Source: Methanoregula sp. (GTDB lineage: Archaea; Halobacteriota; Methanomicrobia; Methanomicrobiales; Methanospirillaceae). Taken from it: DNA of 64,000 nucleotides. Below the pieces are notes generated by a model, which saw nothing but the letters and a program-made list of their open reading frames with translations, did no database searches and was not told where the DNA came from. Below, piece by piece: positions 19,493-26,648 of the stretch. Positions within the stretch are counted from its first letter, which is position 1; each line of letters opens with the position of its first letter. A program made the position numbers and the translations under genes. The stretch lies in the NCBI RefSeq assembly GCF_028679125.1, contig NZ_JAJRCG010000003.1, positions 149,049-213,048 on the forward strand. Reading direction: 5' to 3'.

Positions 19493-19564
19493 GCGCCGAT
19501 AGTGTAGTGGTTATCACTAGGCGTTGCTAACGCCTAAACCCGGGTTCGAGTCCCGGTCGGCGCA
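19493..19564 (+). tRNA. Class I tRNA with GCU anticodon (nominally Ser), element target
   Basis: Folds as a complete 72-base tRNA: acceptor GCGCCGA/TCGGCGC with A discriminator (no encoded CCA), D stem GTG/CAC, anticodon stem AGGCG/CGCCT around loop TTGCTAA, T stem CCGGG/CCCGG around TTCGAGT. The anticodon GCT would read Ser AGY codons, yet the variable region is only 4 bases, whereas archaeal tRNA-Ser normally has a long variable arm and G discriminator. All stems pair perfectly, so decay is not evident. The identity is therefore uncertain. Its last 16 bases are the attachment core of the element that follows. Confidence 0.85.
19549..19564 (+). repeat. Left attachment core (within the tRNA 3' end)
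   Basis: AGTCCCGGTCGGCGCA, the end of the T loop through the acceptor, is repeated exactly at 23325-23340. The base just outside the repeat differs on each side, so the core is 16 bp. Confidence 0.85.
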
Positions 19565-19637
19565 TACTGCCTTGATGTTCAAGGCGCTGCGTTCTTCTTT
19601 TAAAATAGTCAAATTCTCCATAGCAGCACTTTTACAC

Positions 19638-20309
19638 TCATGGTTTGATGCTCTTTTTACAATCATATGCCTCTTCACAAGGCAATTCATTTTCATTTTT
19701 TTTTCTGACAAATATCGGATACCAATAAAATACCCAAATAATGGCTACGACAGGAACCAACAGTATCCAATACCAAATGGAGATTATTTTTTGATTGAAG
19801 AGTATCACGATAATTCCAGATAACGCCAATCCGCTAAAAAAGCATGAAAAAATGTTATAACATTTATGTGTCTTTTCTTCGAATTTTTCAGGGTTTAATA
19901 AGGGAAATAATTTAGGGAAATCTTGAGGTTTTGGTGAAACGTCCAATTTATCTATAAAATGTTGTGAAATCGATACGTTATACGGAACACCCAAATTATA
20001 CTCGCAATGAGCCATTCGGCAATAGCCTTTAACGATGTCGTTTTGATAACTCATGACAATTCTACGCCAAAGGTACATCGAAATAACAAACAAAAACAAG
20101 AAAATTAATAGATTCGTTAATGATGACAAAATTATACTAGAGCACCCTTTTACGTCAAATAAATTGTAAAAAGCGAGTCCAAGAAATCCCCAAATCGCGC
20201 CGTCAGTTAATCGAATGTAAGAAGCCAAGTTTTCGTTTCTAGTATAAGTCATGTCTAGAATCAAACGGTGGTACGCGGTATCTTCCTTGATATAATCGCA
20301 GATGGACAT
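19638..20309 (-). CDS. Four-helix membrane protein of unknown function (element cargo)
   Basis: A 223-residue protein with hydrophobic helices near 37-52, 59-82, 150-170 and 176-200 and soluble parts at the start, middle (RRIVMSYQNDIVKGYCRMAHCEYNLG) and end. I know no family for it. The start is the ATG at 20309; the longer frame begins with TTG. Codon use is distinctly A/T-rich compared with the flanking core genes, a sign of recent arrival. Its place at the element end is typical for cargo; a defence or exclusion role is only conjecture. Confidence 0.7.
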   Translation of the reverse strand: MSICDYIKEDTAYHRLILDMTYTRNENLASYIRLTDGAIWGFLGLAFYNLFDVKGCSSIILSSLTNLLIFLFLFVISMYLWRRIVMSYQNDIVKGYCRMAHCEYNLGVPYNVSISQHFIDKLDVSPKPQDFPKLFPLLNPEKFEEKTHKCYNIFSCFFSGLALSGIIVILFNQKIISIWYWILLVPVVAIIWVFYWYPIFVRKKNENELPCEEAYDCKKSIKP

Positions 20310-20367
20310 AACTGGCAAGTCATCGTCATATGCGATAAAAATATTGATACAATCTCAATTGTATTGC

Positions 20368-21291
20368 TCATATGGCTGTCCTCTTACTTCTACTCCATTC
20401 AGATTGTATCTTACATTGCTCCCGCCAAACGCGCTCGGCCCAAAACTCGCGTTCCCATATCCATTTTGTTACCTCGCCTTCTAGTGTCAGATCATCTTCA
20501 TCAATCTCTCTGTTTAGATCCGGGAATATCGTTCCATCATTACGGGACCAGACCGTATATCGCGCCCCTGGTATCACCAATTCAACGGTATCCCAAGTTA
20601 CTTCGGATTCTTTTGTTGGTCTCTGCATTATAGCCGTCAATTCCTTTGAGGCTCCCCACATTCTCGTGCAGGAAGCCCACACCATCGCATTGAACAGGAG
20701 TTCCCCATCAGTCCACGGCTCGTCACCGGTCCCGAATTGCTTTGTCATGTATTTCATGAGGTAATTCCGGATTGAGTGAATGGATTCATCGGTCTTTTTC
20801 GAGGTTACATCAATTCCTCTATCGAAAGATCCCGCGCGGTATTTTTCACTCCATAACTGTTTTATGGCCGTTTGTTCATCTTCAGTGAACTCGCGGAATA
20901 CGATGAGGTGGCAATGAGGATAACCGGTCTCGTGTGGTTCAAGGACCCAGACATAGTTGATTCCCTTGTATCGGTTCCGCAGGACGTTGAGCAACTTTCC
21001 ACGCGATTCTTTCAGGAGGTTGAAGCAATCCTCGATTGCCAGGTCCTTTCCTATGGCTTTGCGGCTGAATGATCCATCATTGAACCGGGATTTTGAACCC
21101 TGATAGGTTGTCAGGGTGAACATGGTCACCATGCCGGAGTTATCCTTCATCCAGTTTTCTAGGGCATAGAATTTTGCCAGAACGGATTTTTGATAGATGC
21201 CGGTCCATCGGTGGATATACGGGAGAGTAATCGCAACCTCTCCTTCTGGACCGGTTCCAGTCAGCCGGAACTCGTAGTTCTTGGTTGTCAT
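20368..21291 (-). CDS. HUH-type rolling-circle replication initiator (Rep)
   Basis: Predicted to nick one strand at the element origin and start rolling-circle replication. From the ATG at 21291 (307 residues) the pieces are MFTLTTYQGSKSR (~57-69, motif 1-like), the metal-binding HUH motif YPHCHLIVF (His126, His128) and two candidate catalytic tyrosines in RNYLMKYMTKQ (Tyr177, Tyr181), the YxxxY pattern of archaeal plasmid and virus Reps. The frame remains open upstream to 21534 through a GC-rich hairpin region, which I judge non-coding. A truncated relative lies at 24.9 kb. Confidence 0.85.
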   Translation of the reverse strand: MTTKNYEFRLTGTGPEGEVAITLPYIHRWTGIYQKSVLAKFYALENWMKDNSGMVTMFTLTTYQGSKSRFNDGSFSRKAIGKDLAIEDCFNLLKESRGKLLNVLRNRYKGINYVWVLEPHETGYPHCHLIVFREFTEDEQTAIKQLWSEKYRAGSFDRGIDVTSKKTDESIHSIRNYLMKYMTKQFGTGDEPWTDGELLFNAMVWASCTRMWGASKELTAIMQRPTKESEVTWDTVELVIPGARYTVWSRNDGTIFPDLNREIDEDDLTLEGEVTKWIWEREFWAERVWREQCKIQSEWSRSKRTAI

Positions 21292-21339
21292 CAGGTATTG
21301 CTGGAACCTTTCTTTCAGTCTGCTGTGACTTATTCTATA

Positions 21340-21480
21340 TGAGCCTAGGGAGGGACGGCGGCAAGCCGCCGCCCCTCGGGGGGGCAGCCCCCGACTGCCC
21401 CCCGTCACGGTCTTGTGATCCCCCCCTCCCCTTCGGGGCCGCTCAGACGCCTCGTCGGGTCTTCGCTGGGCAGGATGGTT
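21340..21480. repeat. GC-rich hairpins upstream of Rep, possible origin
   Basis: Two stem-loops sit next to each other: GGCGGC-AA-GCCGCC near 21357-21371 and a G-run/C-run arm pair near 21379-21405. They are followed by CCTCGTCGGGTCTTCGCTGG (21450-21469), a motif found again at 25.09 kb and in part at 33.72 kb. Hairpins beside a Rep gene are typical of double- or single-strand origins; no nick site can be named from sequence alone. Confidence 0.4.
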
Positions 21481-21530
21481 GAGAGCATCCGCTCCGCTGA
21501 TTGGATGAGCCTCTTTGCCACTCAAGAGGA

Positions 21531-21695
21531 TCACCCAACGTGCGCTACGTCATCGTTTTCAACAATCTTTACTTTGCCGACCTTTTCCAGTGCTTTAGCC
21601 GCGAGCTGGTCAAGCGGGCTTAATGCACGGAATACGTTTTTCGAAATCGTGTATGGGTCTTTACTACTACATTCTATCCGAGCCAGATGAGGCAT
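21531..21695 (-). CDS. Small element protein, 54 residues, unknown
   Basis: Starts at the ATG 21695 and reads MPHLARIECSSKDPYTISKN, then a predicted helix with LSPLDQLAAKALEKVGKV and an acidic tail (VENDDVAHVG). Composition is like a real soluble protein, and no other start lies between it and the upstream region. The helix could be part of a small DNA-binding or regulatory protein, but I do not recognise a fold. It lies between the direct-repeat region and Rep on the same strand. Confidence 0.5.
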   Translation of the reverse strand: MPHLARIECSSKDPYTISKNVFRALSPLDQLAAKALEKVGKVKIVENDDVAHVG

Positions 21696-21794
21696 GGTTT
21701 GGTGCCATCCTGGTATCCTTCGAGAAAGAGACGTTAGATTGATACAGAACGGCAGTATCAGTCACGGAAATAAAAGACAGACGGTTTGAGACTA

Positions 21795-21936
21795 TTGCCC
21801 GTCTCAGGCTCGGGTAGAAATGGGCTGTTGCCCGCCCTAGGCTCGGGTTCGGTGAGGTATTGCCCCCTCAAGGCTCGGACTGGTGTAAGAGATGTCCTGT
21901 AGAAGTGACCCTGTAGTAGAAAGACCCTGTAGTAGT
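21795..21936. repeat. Iteron-like direct repeats between integrase and Rep
   Basis: Three 20-bp direct repeats of the type TTGCCCGTCTCAGGCTCGGG start at 21795, 21828 and 21860 (spacing 33 and 32 bp, about three helical turns). They are followed by three copies of a CCTGTAG(T/A)AG repeat from about 21895 to 21936. Equal-phase repeats in the intergenic region of a Rep-bearing element look like iterons, binding sites controlling replication or copy number. Confidence 0.55.
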
Positions 21937-22048
21937 TCCTATTCTTGTCTATTGTTTTCTGTTTACCTCTTTTTCTATGTAATACCAATACTTTCGTTGG
22001 ATATTTTGCCTAATAAACGTATAGCACGAAGTGAAAGTAAAAAAAGAA

Positions 22049-23263
22049 TCAGGCCGGTTGACTCTGCAATTCTTTCAGGAGCTCGAGAAGAACCGTTTGA
22101 GCCTGCGGACTCTCTGAAAGGAGTTCGCGGATCTTGTTACTGCCTTCAATGACACTATGAGAGGCCTCGCTGGTCAATGGATGGCCGCATGTCGAACAAT
22201 AAGTCGATGTCGGGGAATTGATAGTAGAACAATGACCGCATTGGTGCGGTTTTAATCCTCGTTCTTTCTTCTTTTCAGGGACTTCAATTCCATACAGTTT
22301 GAGCATCTCATTATCAACATCCTGACCGGTCAGGTGCAGATAGGTTTTGAGCATCCTGCTATCTTGTGAACCCCATGCCACGGCCTTGATAACGCTCTCA
22401 CTTGCACCCTCACGCACAAGGTGAGTAATTCGTGAGTGTCGGAATACATGGGGATTAACCCGTTTTGTTATACCTGCTCTCTCAGCAATTCTCTCAATTT
22501 GTCGTCTTACTTGGGCATGGGTCAATGGATCGCCATTCCTATTGACAAATACTAATGAGTCTCCTTCGGGAGTACCGGGATAGATTGAACGCCATCGGGA
22601 GAGATAATCAAGAGCCATGACCAGCCGTATGTATCGGGGTTTATCGGTTTTGAATGAGACATTGGCGATAACACCGTATTCGTCAAACTTGAGATCCCCC
22701 CACTTTAACCGGCCAATTTCACCGATTCGGAACGCACCTTCATAGAGGGTAAGGAGAAGTGCGCGGTCTGAATCTCTCTTGCATCCCTTGATCATTTGAG
22801 TTATCTCATCTGGTGTCAGAAGGTCGGATGCGACCGTTGTCATCGGGTCCCGCCCCGGTGCTTTAATCTCCTCTATCCGGTCACGGGGAATTTTTGTGAA
22901 CTTGTTTTTTGCAAGCCAGATATAGAACTGTTTGAGGACCTTTAGGAAATCGCTGATGGTGTTTGGTTTGTATGTTTTTCCCGTGAGTGATTTTGTCTTC
23001 TTCAAGTCCATGATGCCCTTGTGGATGTCGTTAACGGTGCACTGGTTGAATGGCTTGGGGATCACCTTGCGCCAGCCAACAAGAGTGAATGTGATTTTAT
23101 TGACACGGGATATTGAGACACCTGCGGTGGCTTGTAATTCATTAGTGAATGTCCTAACAAGTTCTGCATCTTTTTCAGTGAATCGCTCTTCTTTCAGTGC
23201 TCTCTGAATTGAGTTTTCTGCATACTCTTCTCGCACCAGATTGAACGAAGCATCCACTTTCAT
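22049..23263 (-). CDS. Tyrosine recombinase / integrase with C-terminal zinc ribbon
   Basis: Catalyses integration and excision of the element (404 residues). Catalytic residues are visible: Arg179 in EGAFRIGEIGRLKW, His272 and Arg275 in HVFRHSRITH, and Tyr308 in MLKTYLHLTGQD. The N-terminal half is a SAM-like core-binding domain. The C-terminus adds a zinc ribbon, CGHC and CSTCG (Cys342, 345, 356, 359), common in archaeal XerC/D-like integrases. It ends ~60 bases from the right attachment site and its gene is not split by integration, unlike SSV-type integrases. Confidence 0.95.
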   Translation of the reverse strand: MKVDASFNLVREEYAENSIQRALKEERFTEKDAELVRTFTNELQATAGVSISRVNKITFTLVGWRKVIPKPFNQCTVNDIHKGIMDLKKTKSLTGKTYKPNTISDFLKVLKQFYIWLAKNKFTKIPRDRIEEIKAPGRDPMTTVASDLLTPDEITQMIKGCKRDSDRALLLTLYEGAFRIGEIGRLKWGDLKFDEYGVIANVSFKTDKPRYIRLVMALDYLSRWRSIYPGTPEGDSLVFVNRNGDPLTHAQVRRQIERIAERAGITKRVNPHVFRHSRITHLVREGASESVIKAVAWGSQDSRMLKTYLHLTGQDVDNEMLKLYGIEVPEKKKERGLKPHQCGHCSTINSPTSTYCSTCGHPLTSEASHSVIEGSNKIRELLSESPQAQTVLLELLKELQSQPA

Positions 23264-23324
23264 ACATGATTGTTGGCCTTTTCGCTATATGAAAATTATG
23301 TAAGGGATTCTAACATTTTGTTAA

Positions 23325-23340
23325 AGTCCCGGTCGGCGCA
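23325..23340 (+). repeat. Right attachment core
   Basis: Exact 16-bp copy of the tRNA 3' end (AGTCCCGGTCGGCGCA), located just upstream of the integrase start, marking the far end of the element. Confidence 0.85.
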
Positions 23341-23403
23341 CTTCTTTTGTCAGTCTTGAAGAGAGAGCAGAAGCGGTTTTCGTTTGGGAAATTAACAACA
23401 AAT

Positions 23404-23477
23404 GCCCATGTGACAGAGCCCGGCAGTGTGCCTCCTTGGTACGGAGGAAGTCGCGAGTTCAAATTTCACCATAGGTT
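23404..23477 (+). pseudogene. Decayed tRNA-Thr (GGU anticodon)
   Basis: The stretch aligns to a cloverleaf: acceptor GCCCATG/CATAGGT with one C-A mismatch and a terminal G-T, D stem ACA/TGT, an intact anticodon stem CCTCC/GGAGG with loop TTGGTAC (anticodon GGT, Thr), and a T stem GCGAG/TTCAC with one mismatch and a G-T pair. The discriminator would be T, usual for tRNA-Thr. Several mismatches in the acceptor and T stem argue for a remnant, possibly the former target of another element. Confidence 0.55.
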
Positions 23478-23563
23478 TGAATTGAAAAGTTCCAATCGTG
23501 AGACTTCTTTGAAAACTTAAAAAATATTGAAACTTTACTGACTGTATCAGTGTTGGTAAAAAA

Positions 23564-24109
23564 TCATAATGTATCTCTATCAAAGAATTCTCGTATTTTC
23601 TGTAGGAATGTTTTCCAATTAATTTTTGATATCACTGCCCCAATTGCAGTGATTATGAAAATAATTATCGCAATACCTAGCGCGCCCAAATAATCAGAAA
23701 GCCATGCGCTATAAAAACGAGTATCATAGGTATATGTTGAGCGTAATCCCGAGTAATTCCCTACAATATTGACACGATCATAGCCATTTGGAATCTCAAA
23801 TATCACTTGCCCAGATTCATTCGATAAAAGGGGACCAGCCAAAAGGATATCTGAATCATAAGTGTCGATAGAAAAAATTACATCAGAAAGTGGGGCATTA
23901 TTTGAATAATTCATTGCATTGATACAAAGTTGATTTCCATTTATTTTTTCAACAGAAAATTTAAAGGTAGTTTTTTCAGTTATTGGTGGAAATCCCACAA
24001 ACATGGAAGAGGTCATGGCGATTATTATCGTAAGTTCGAGCATTAGCACAACTCCGATAATAGGCGATATACCTGGGCGAATAAGCGGTTCTGGGGTATT
24101 TTCTGTCAC
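23564..24109 (-). CDS. Archaeal type IV pilin-like protein
   Basis: A 181-residue membrane protein starting with GTG. The N-terminus RPGISPIIGVVLMLELTIIIAM resembles the conserved archaeal pilin N-domain (formerly DUF1628), whose helix anchors and assembles pilins. The middle is a beta-rich extracellular domain with several Asn-X-Ser/Thr sites, and a second hydrophobic helix lies near the end (LGALGIAIIIFIITAIGAVI), which is unusual for a pilin that must polymerise. It is A/T-rich and lies between mobile remnants, so it may be transferred DNA. Confidence 0.65.
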   Translation of the reverse strand: MTENTPEPLIRPGISPIIGVVLMLELTIIIAMTSSMFVGFPPITEKTTFKFSVEKINGNQLCINAMNYSNNAPLSDVIFSIDTYDSDILLAGPLLSNESGQVIFEIPNGYDRVNIVGNYSGLRSTYTYDTRFYSAWLSDYLGALGIAIIIFIITAIGAVISKINWKTFLQKIREFFDRDTL

Positions 24110-24389
24110 AGTATAAAATCAGTCTTAGAAATAATATATTATTCGAGGAGAGATTTCACCCAACACAACTCTTGACAATTTTTCTCTTCAAAGAATCTCG
24201 AAAACAAGATTACCGAACCCTTATCTATGACATCGAAGGAAGGACCGTATTCGGAAAGCCATCGGACTTACATCAATACCTCACTTCACTACACTCCAGA
24301 AATTTATTTGCCTGATCAAACCAATCTATTTTTGCTATTCTCCTAAAATGCACCCTGAAAATTTTCTATTCTCCTGATGACATAATTCC

Positions 24390-24880
24390 CATTACTGCCG
24401 TCAATTCATTCGGCTTTCCCGATGGATATTGTAGTCATTATTACTCATTTAGAACCGGGAAGATCCGAAAAAAGTTCCTCAAAAATTCAATCGTTGTCGA
24501 TATCTATCAACAGGTTATCACCGGATTCATGATATCGAAAAGCCGGGTCAATGATTTCCAAAATGCTTTCTCTCTTATGAATAAAAGTCATAAACTCCAT
24601 AAATCTGAATGCTATGTCATGGACAAAGAATATGATTCCGAGAAAATGCATCGATTTATCCGTGAAACCCTAAACGCTGACTCAATCATTCCAGCACAAT
24701 CTCACAATTACTTTTCGAATGTCTGAAGAAAATATCGTCAGGAGATGACTGATCATTTCGATACTAATCGGTACCGAAAACGATTCCTGGTTGAAACACA
24801 ATTCTCTGTCCTCAAATGAAGGTTCGGGGATGACCTGAAATCCCAAATATTCCAGAACTGTTTAGTCACATTCCCTTCAG
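24390..24880 (+). pseudogene. Broken DDE transposase remnant (IS4-like)
   Basis: Pieces of one transposase are visible on the plus strand: YYSFRTGKIRKKFLKNS, VVDIYQQVITGFMISKSR, ECYVMDKEYDSEKMHRFIRE, ADSIIPAQSHNY, then after an in-frame stop near 24726, EMTDHFDTNRYRKRFLVETQ and a frame change before GDDLKSQ. The D-Y-D-S-E and FLVETQFSVLK patterns fit IS4-type enzymes. A stop codon and a frameshift mean it is dead. Ends and inverted repeats were not identified. Confidence 0.65.
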
Positions 24881-24929
24881 GACATAGATCATTTAGATCT
24901 TGTTCAATCGTTTGTTGTTCACCGAGAGA

Positions 24930-25113
24930 AGGGGCGCGGCGTTCCATCATGACGAGACCAGAGTTCAAATTGTGCACCGGGTATAAGCAGTTCGATAGTA
25001 TCCCATGTAACATCAGATTCCTTTTCAGGTCTCCGCATTACAACCGTTAGTTCCTTTGATGCCCCCTCCGCTTCGGGATCGCTCGGGCGCTTCGTCGGGT
25101 CCTCGCTGGGCAA
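24930..25113 (-). pseudogene. C-terminal fragment of a second Rep
   Basis: Reads GASKELTVVMRRPEKESDVT followed by WDTIELLIPGAQFELWSRHDG, closely matching the C-terminal part of the intact Rep (GASKELTAIMQRPTKESEVT and WDTVELVIPGARYTVWSRND). The sequence just before it is the same CGTCGGGTC...CGCTGGGCA motif found upstream of the intact Rep, so the N-terminal two thirds were deleted. It is a relic of a related integrated element. Confidence 0.75.
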
Positions 25114-25151
25114 CCGACCAGATCAAAAATTAGCGTACAGGTAAGTGGGTA

Positions 25152-25179
25152 GCGCAAAACCCGCCGAGGCGTTTTGCGC
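25152..25179. repeat. Perfect 9-bp inverted repeat
   Basis: GCGCAAAAC and GTTTTGCGC flank a 10-base GC-rich loop. A degenerate copy with the same surroundings occurs at about 33765-33800. It sits beside the Rep fragment and could be a single-strand origin or a MITE-like hairpin. Confidence 0.55.
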
Positions 25180-25180
25180 G

Positions 25181-25940
25181 TAAGCCATCGCAATAATCGA
25201 ATTTATTTCCGGAAAAATTTACCCGGCAAATAAAATTTTTATTTAGTTCCCGAAAATTTCTCCGGCATTGTGTACACAATTTTTTACAAAAAATTTTCAG
25301 CATGCGAGCCAACTCCCCCCAATCTCCCCTCCGGACTGCCGCCACGGGCAGGCAGTTCTTCTGGCAGGGGGTTCCGTGGTAATACCTCTCCGTCGGAGAA
25401 CCTGCCTTGAGGGTGCTGAGAGTCCGGCAGGAATCTCGTTATCTCAAATATGGCTCCTTTTGCCAAACGGGCGCCATTATGGCCTTTTTGTTATTGGACC
25501 GCTCTTCCCGGGATCCCGTGCCCTGTGGGAATTCGCACGAAAACCAGAATTTAGGGTCCGGAAAGCGATGGTTATTCGGGGTTTTCACGTCGGACCAGAA
25601 AATTTCGCTAATAGAACCCTTTTATTTCGATCGGAGGGTCTTTTGTGTGGTACCGTAAGGGCACGGAAAGGAGGGGAGATCTTCCGGATCATTCTCCCGA
25701 CAATCGGCAGCGGGAAATCCGAGACAGGGATATCAGGGATTCTGTCTGACCTGACCACTGGCACCCGGGAAGAAGAAAAGATAATCATTTTTTTAGATTC
25801 CTGATTCTGGAGGGTGAAGCCTTCTCAAGGATTAACGTGGATTTTTTCTAACGCATCTGTTCCGGAACAACCATCCTGATGAATCAGTAATAATTTCCCT
25901 GAACAACGGGATATGCACCGCTGAACAGAGAGATCCCCGA
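25181..25940. other. Intergenic, decayed region without a clear gene
   Basis: One plus-strand frame of 178 codons (25268-25804) spans it, but its composition changes along its length and shows no motif, so I do not call it. A TCTCCGTCGGAGA palindrome at about 25387-25399 equals the core of the tandem repeat at the right edge of the window. Confidence 0.35.
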
Positions 25941-26213
25941 TCAAAGGCCGCACTGAGTCTCGCAGGCAGTCAGATCGTCCATACACTGTTCGTTGTTGCA
26001 GTAGGCACCCACGCAGGAGTTCTCGCAACTGAAAGAATTCTGGATGCAGACATGCACGCAGCCCGCATCGATATCATTCGCCGGTGCCGTGACCGCCTTC
26101 TGTTGCGGCAGATCAATAGCGAAATAATGCACGCCGGCAACAAATGCTCCGGCAATCGAGAGGCAGATCATGAAGAGTACGAGGCTTGTTAGCGGGGATT
26201 TTATACCGGTCAT
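25941..26213 (-). CDS. Small membrane-anchored cysteine-rich protein (CX3C type) A
   Basis: A 90-residue protein: an N-terminal helix (~9-29, LTSLVLFMICLSIAGAFVAG) that can anchor it or act as a signal, then a linker and a domain with eight cysteines (52, 56, 63, 67, 72, 77, 84, 88). Three pairs are CX3C, the spacing of disulfide-linked helical hairpins. It is clearly related to the gene at 26649-26915 through the N-terminal LVLFMI...LS..G pattern, HY/AID motif and the cysteine pair at 52/56. Function unknown; probably extracytoplasmic. Confidence 0.7.
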   Translation of the reverse strand: MTGIKSPLTSLVLFMICLSIAGAFVAGVHYFAIDLPQQKAVTAPANDIDAGCVHVCIQNSFSCENSCVGAYCNNEQCMDDLTACETQCGL

Positions 26214-26488
26214 TTTTGAAAACCATCCTGATATATGAATCGTTATTCTAGGGTAGGCAAAAATCCAATATAAACGAATGCTTTTTGGAAAAAAACTGCG
26301 GGAAAAATTCCACCCCGGGTATTCTGGCAGGGAACCTGCCGGGGTAATCCCGGGTCTGGTGTTCTTTTTCCAGCCGGGGATTCCTTTTACATTATAAAAA
26401 AGGAGAGGCTTAACCCCACATCTCTGTTGTTTCCATCTCCATCCCGATACGCCCGCTCGCCATCCTAAAAGAGCACAGCGGATACATC
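26214..26488. promoter_or_regulatory. Leader region upstream of the small genes
   Basis: A/T-rich stretch with ACATTATAAAAAAGG near 26390-26404, usable as a plus-strand TATA element. No gene is seen in it. Confidence 0.35.
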
Positions 26489-26618
26489 ATGAACCACATC
26501 CAGCGCGAGTACCTCATGGGGGGCCTTCACCCTGCTTGTCACGCTGGTCTGGCTCTATGTCGAGATCATCCGGTTACTGATGAAGATCCGGATGCTGGCA
26601 CAAGTGCTCCGCCGCTGA
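26489..26618 (+). pseudogene. Small membrane protein broken at a G6 run
   Basis: The ATG at 26489 reads MNHIQREYLMG, then a run of six G (26518-26523) puts the reading out of frame. In the next frame the sequence continues as GAFTLLVTLVWLYVEIIRLL and MKIRMLAQVLRR to a TGA at 26616. Together they give a sensible 42-residue single-helix protein, so one extra G has broken it, or the run is a sequencing error or slippery site. The downstream frame has no start codon of its own. Confidence 0.5.
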
Positions 26619-26648
26619 AGAGAGGGACCCGCGAACGGGTAAAAAAGA

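Larger units (their letters stand above)
19549..23340. mobile_element. Integrated rolling-circle-type element in a tRNA gene
   Basis: About 3.8 kb bounded by a 16-bp direct repeat of the tRNA 3' end. It encodes, on the minus strand, a tyrosine integrase beside the right attachment site, a 54-residue protein, an HUH replication initiator, and a four-helix membrane protein next to the tRNA. A region with direct repeats and hairpins lies between integrase and Rep. The A/T-rich composition of the membrane gene contrasts with the GC-rich core genes. It is probably a plasmid or small virus integrated by site-specific recombination; no capsid or packaging gene was seen. Confidence 0.85.

Noticed and set aside
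21292..21534. N-terminal extension of Rep to 21534
   Set aside because: The added residues are encoded by GC hairpins and the shared repeat, are Arg/Pro/Gly-rich, and would overlap the end of the small 54-residue gene; the ATG at 21291 is the better start.
25268..25804. 178-codon plus-strand frame in the decayed region
   Set aside because: Composition shifts along the frame, no motifs, and it overlaps repeat debris.
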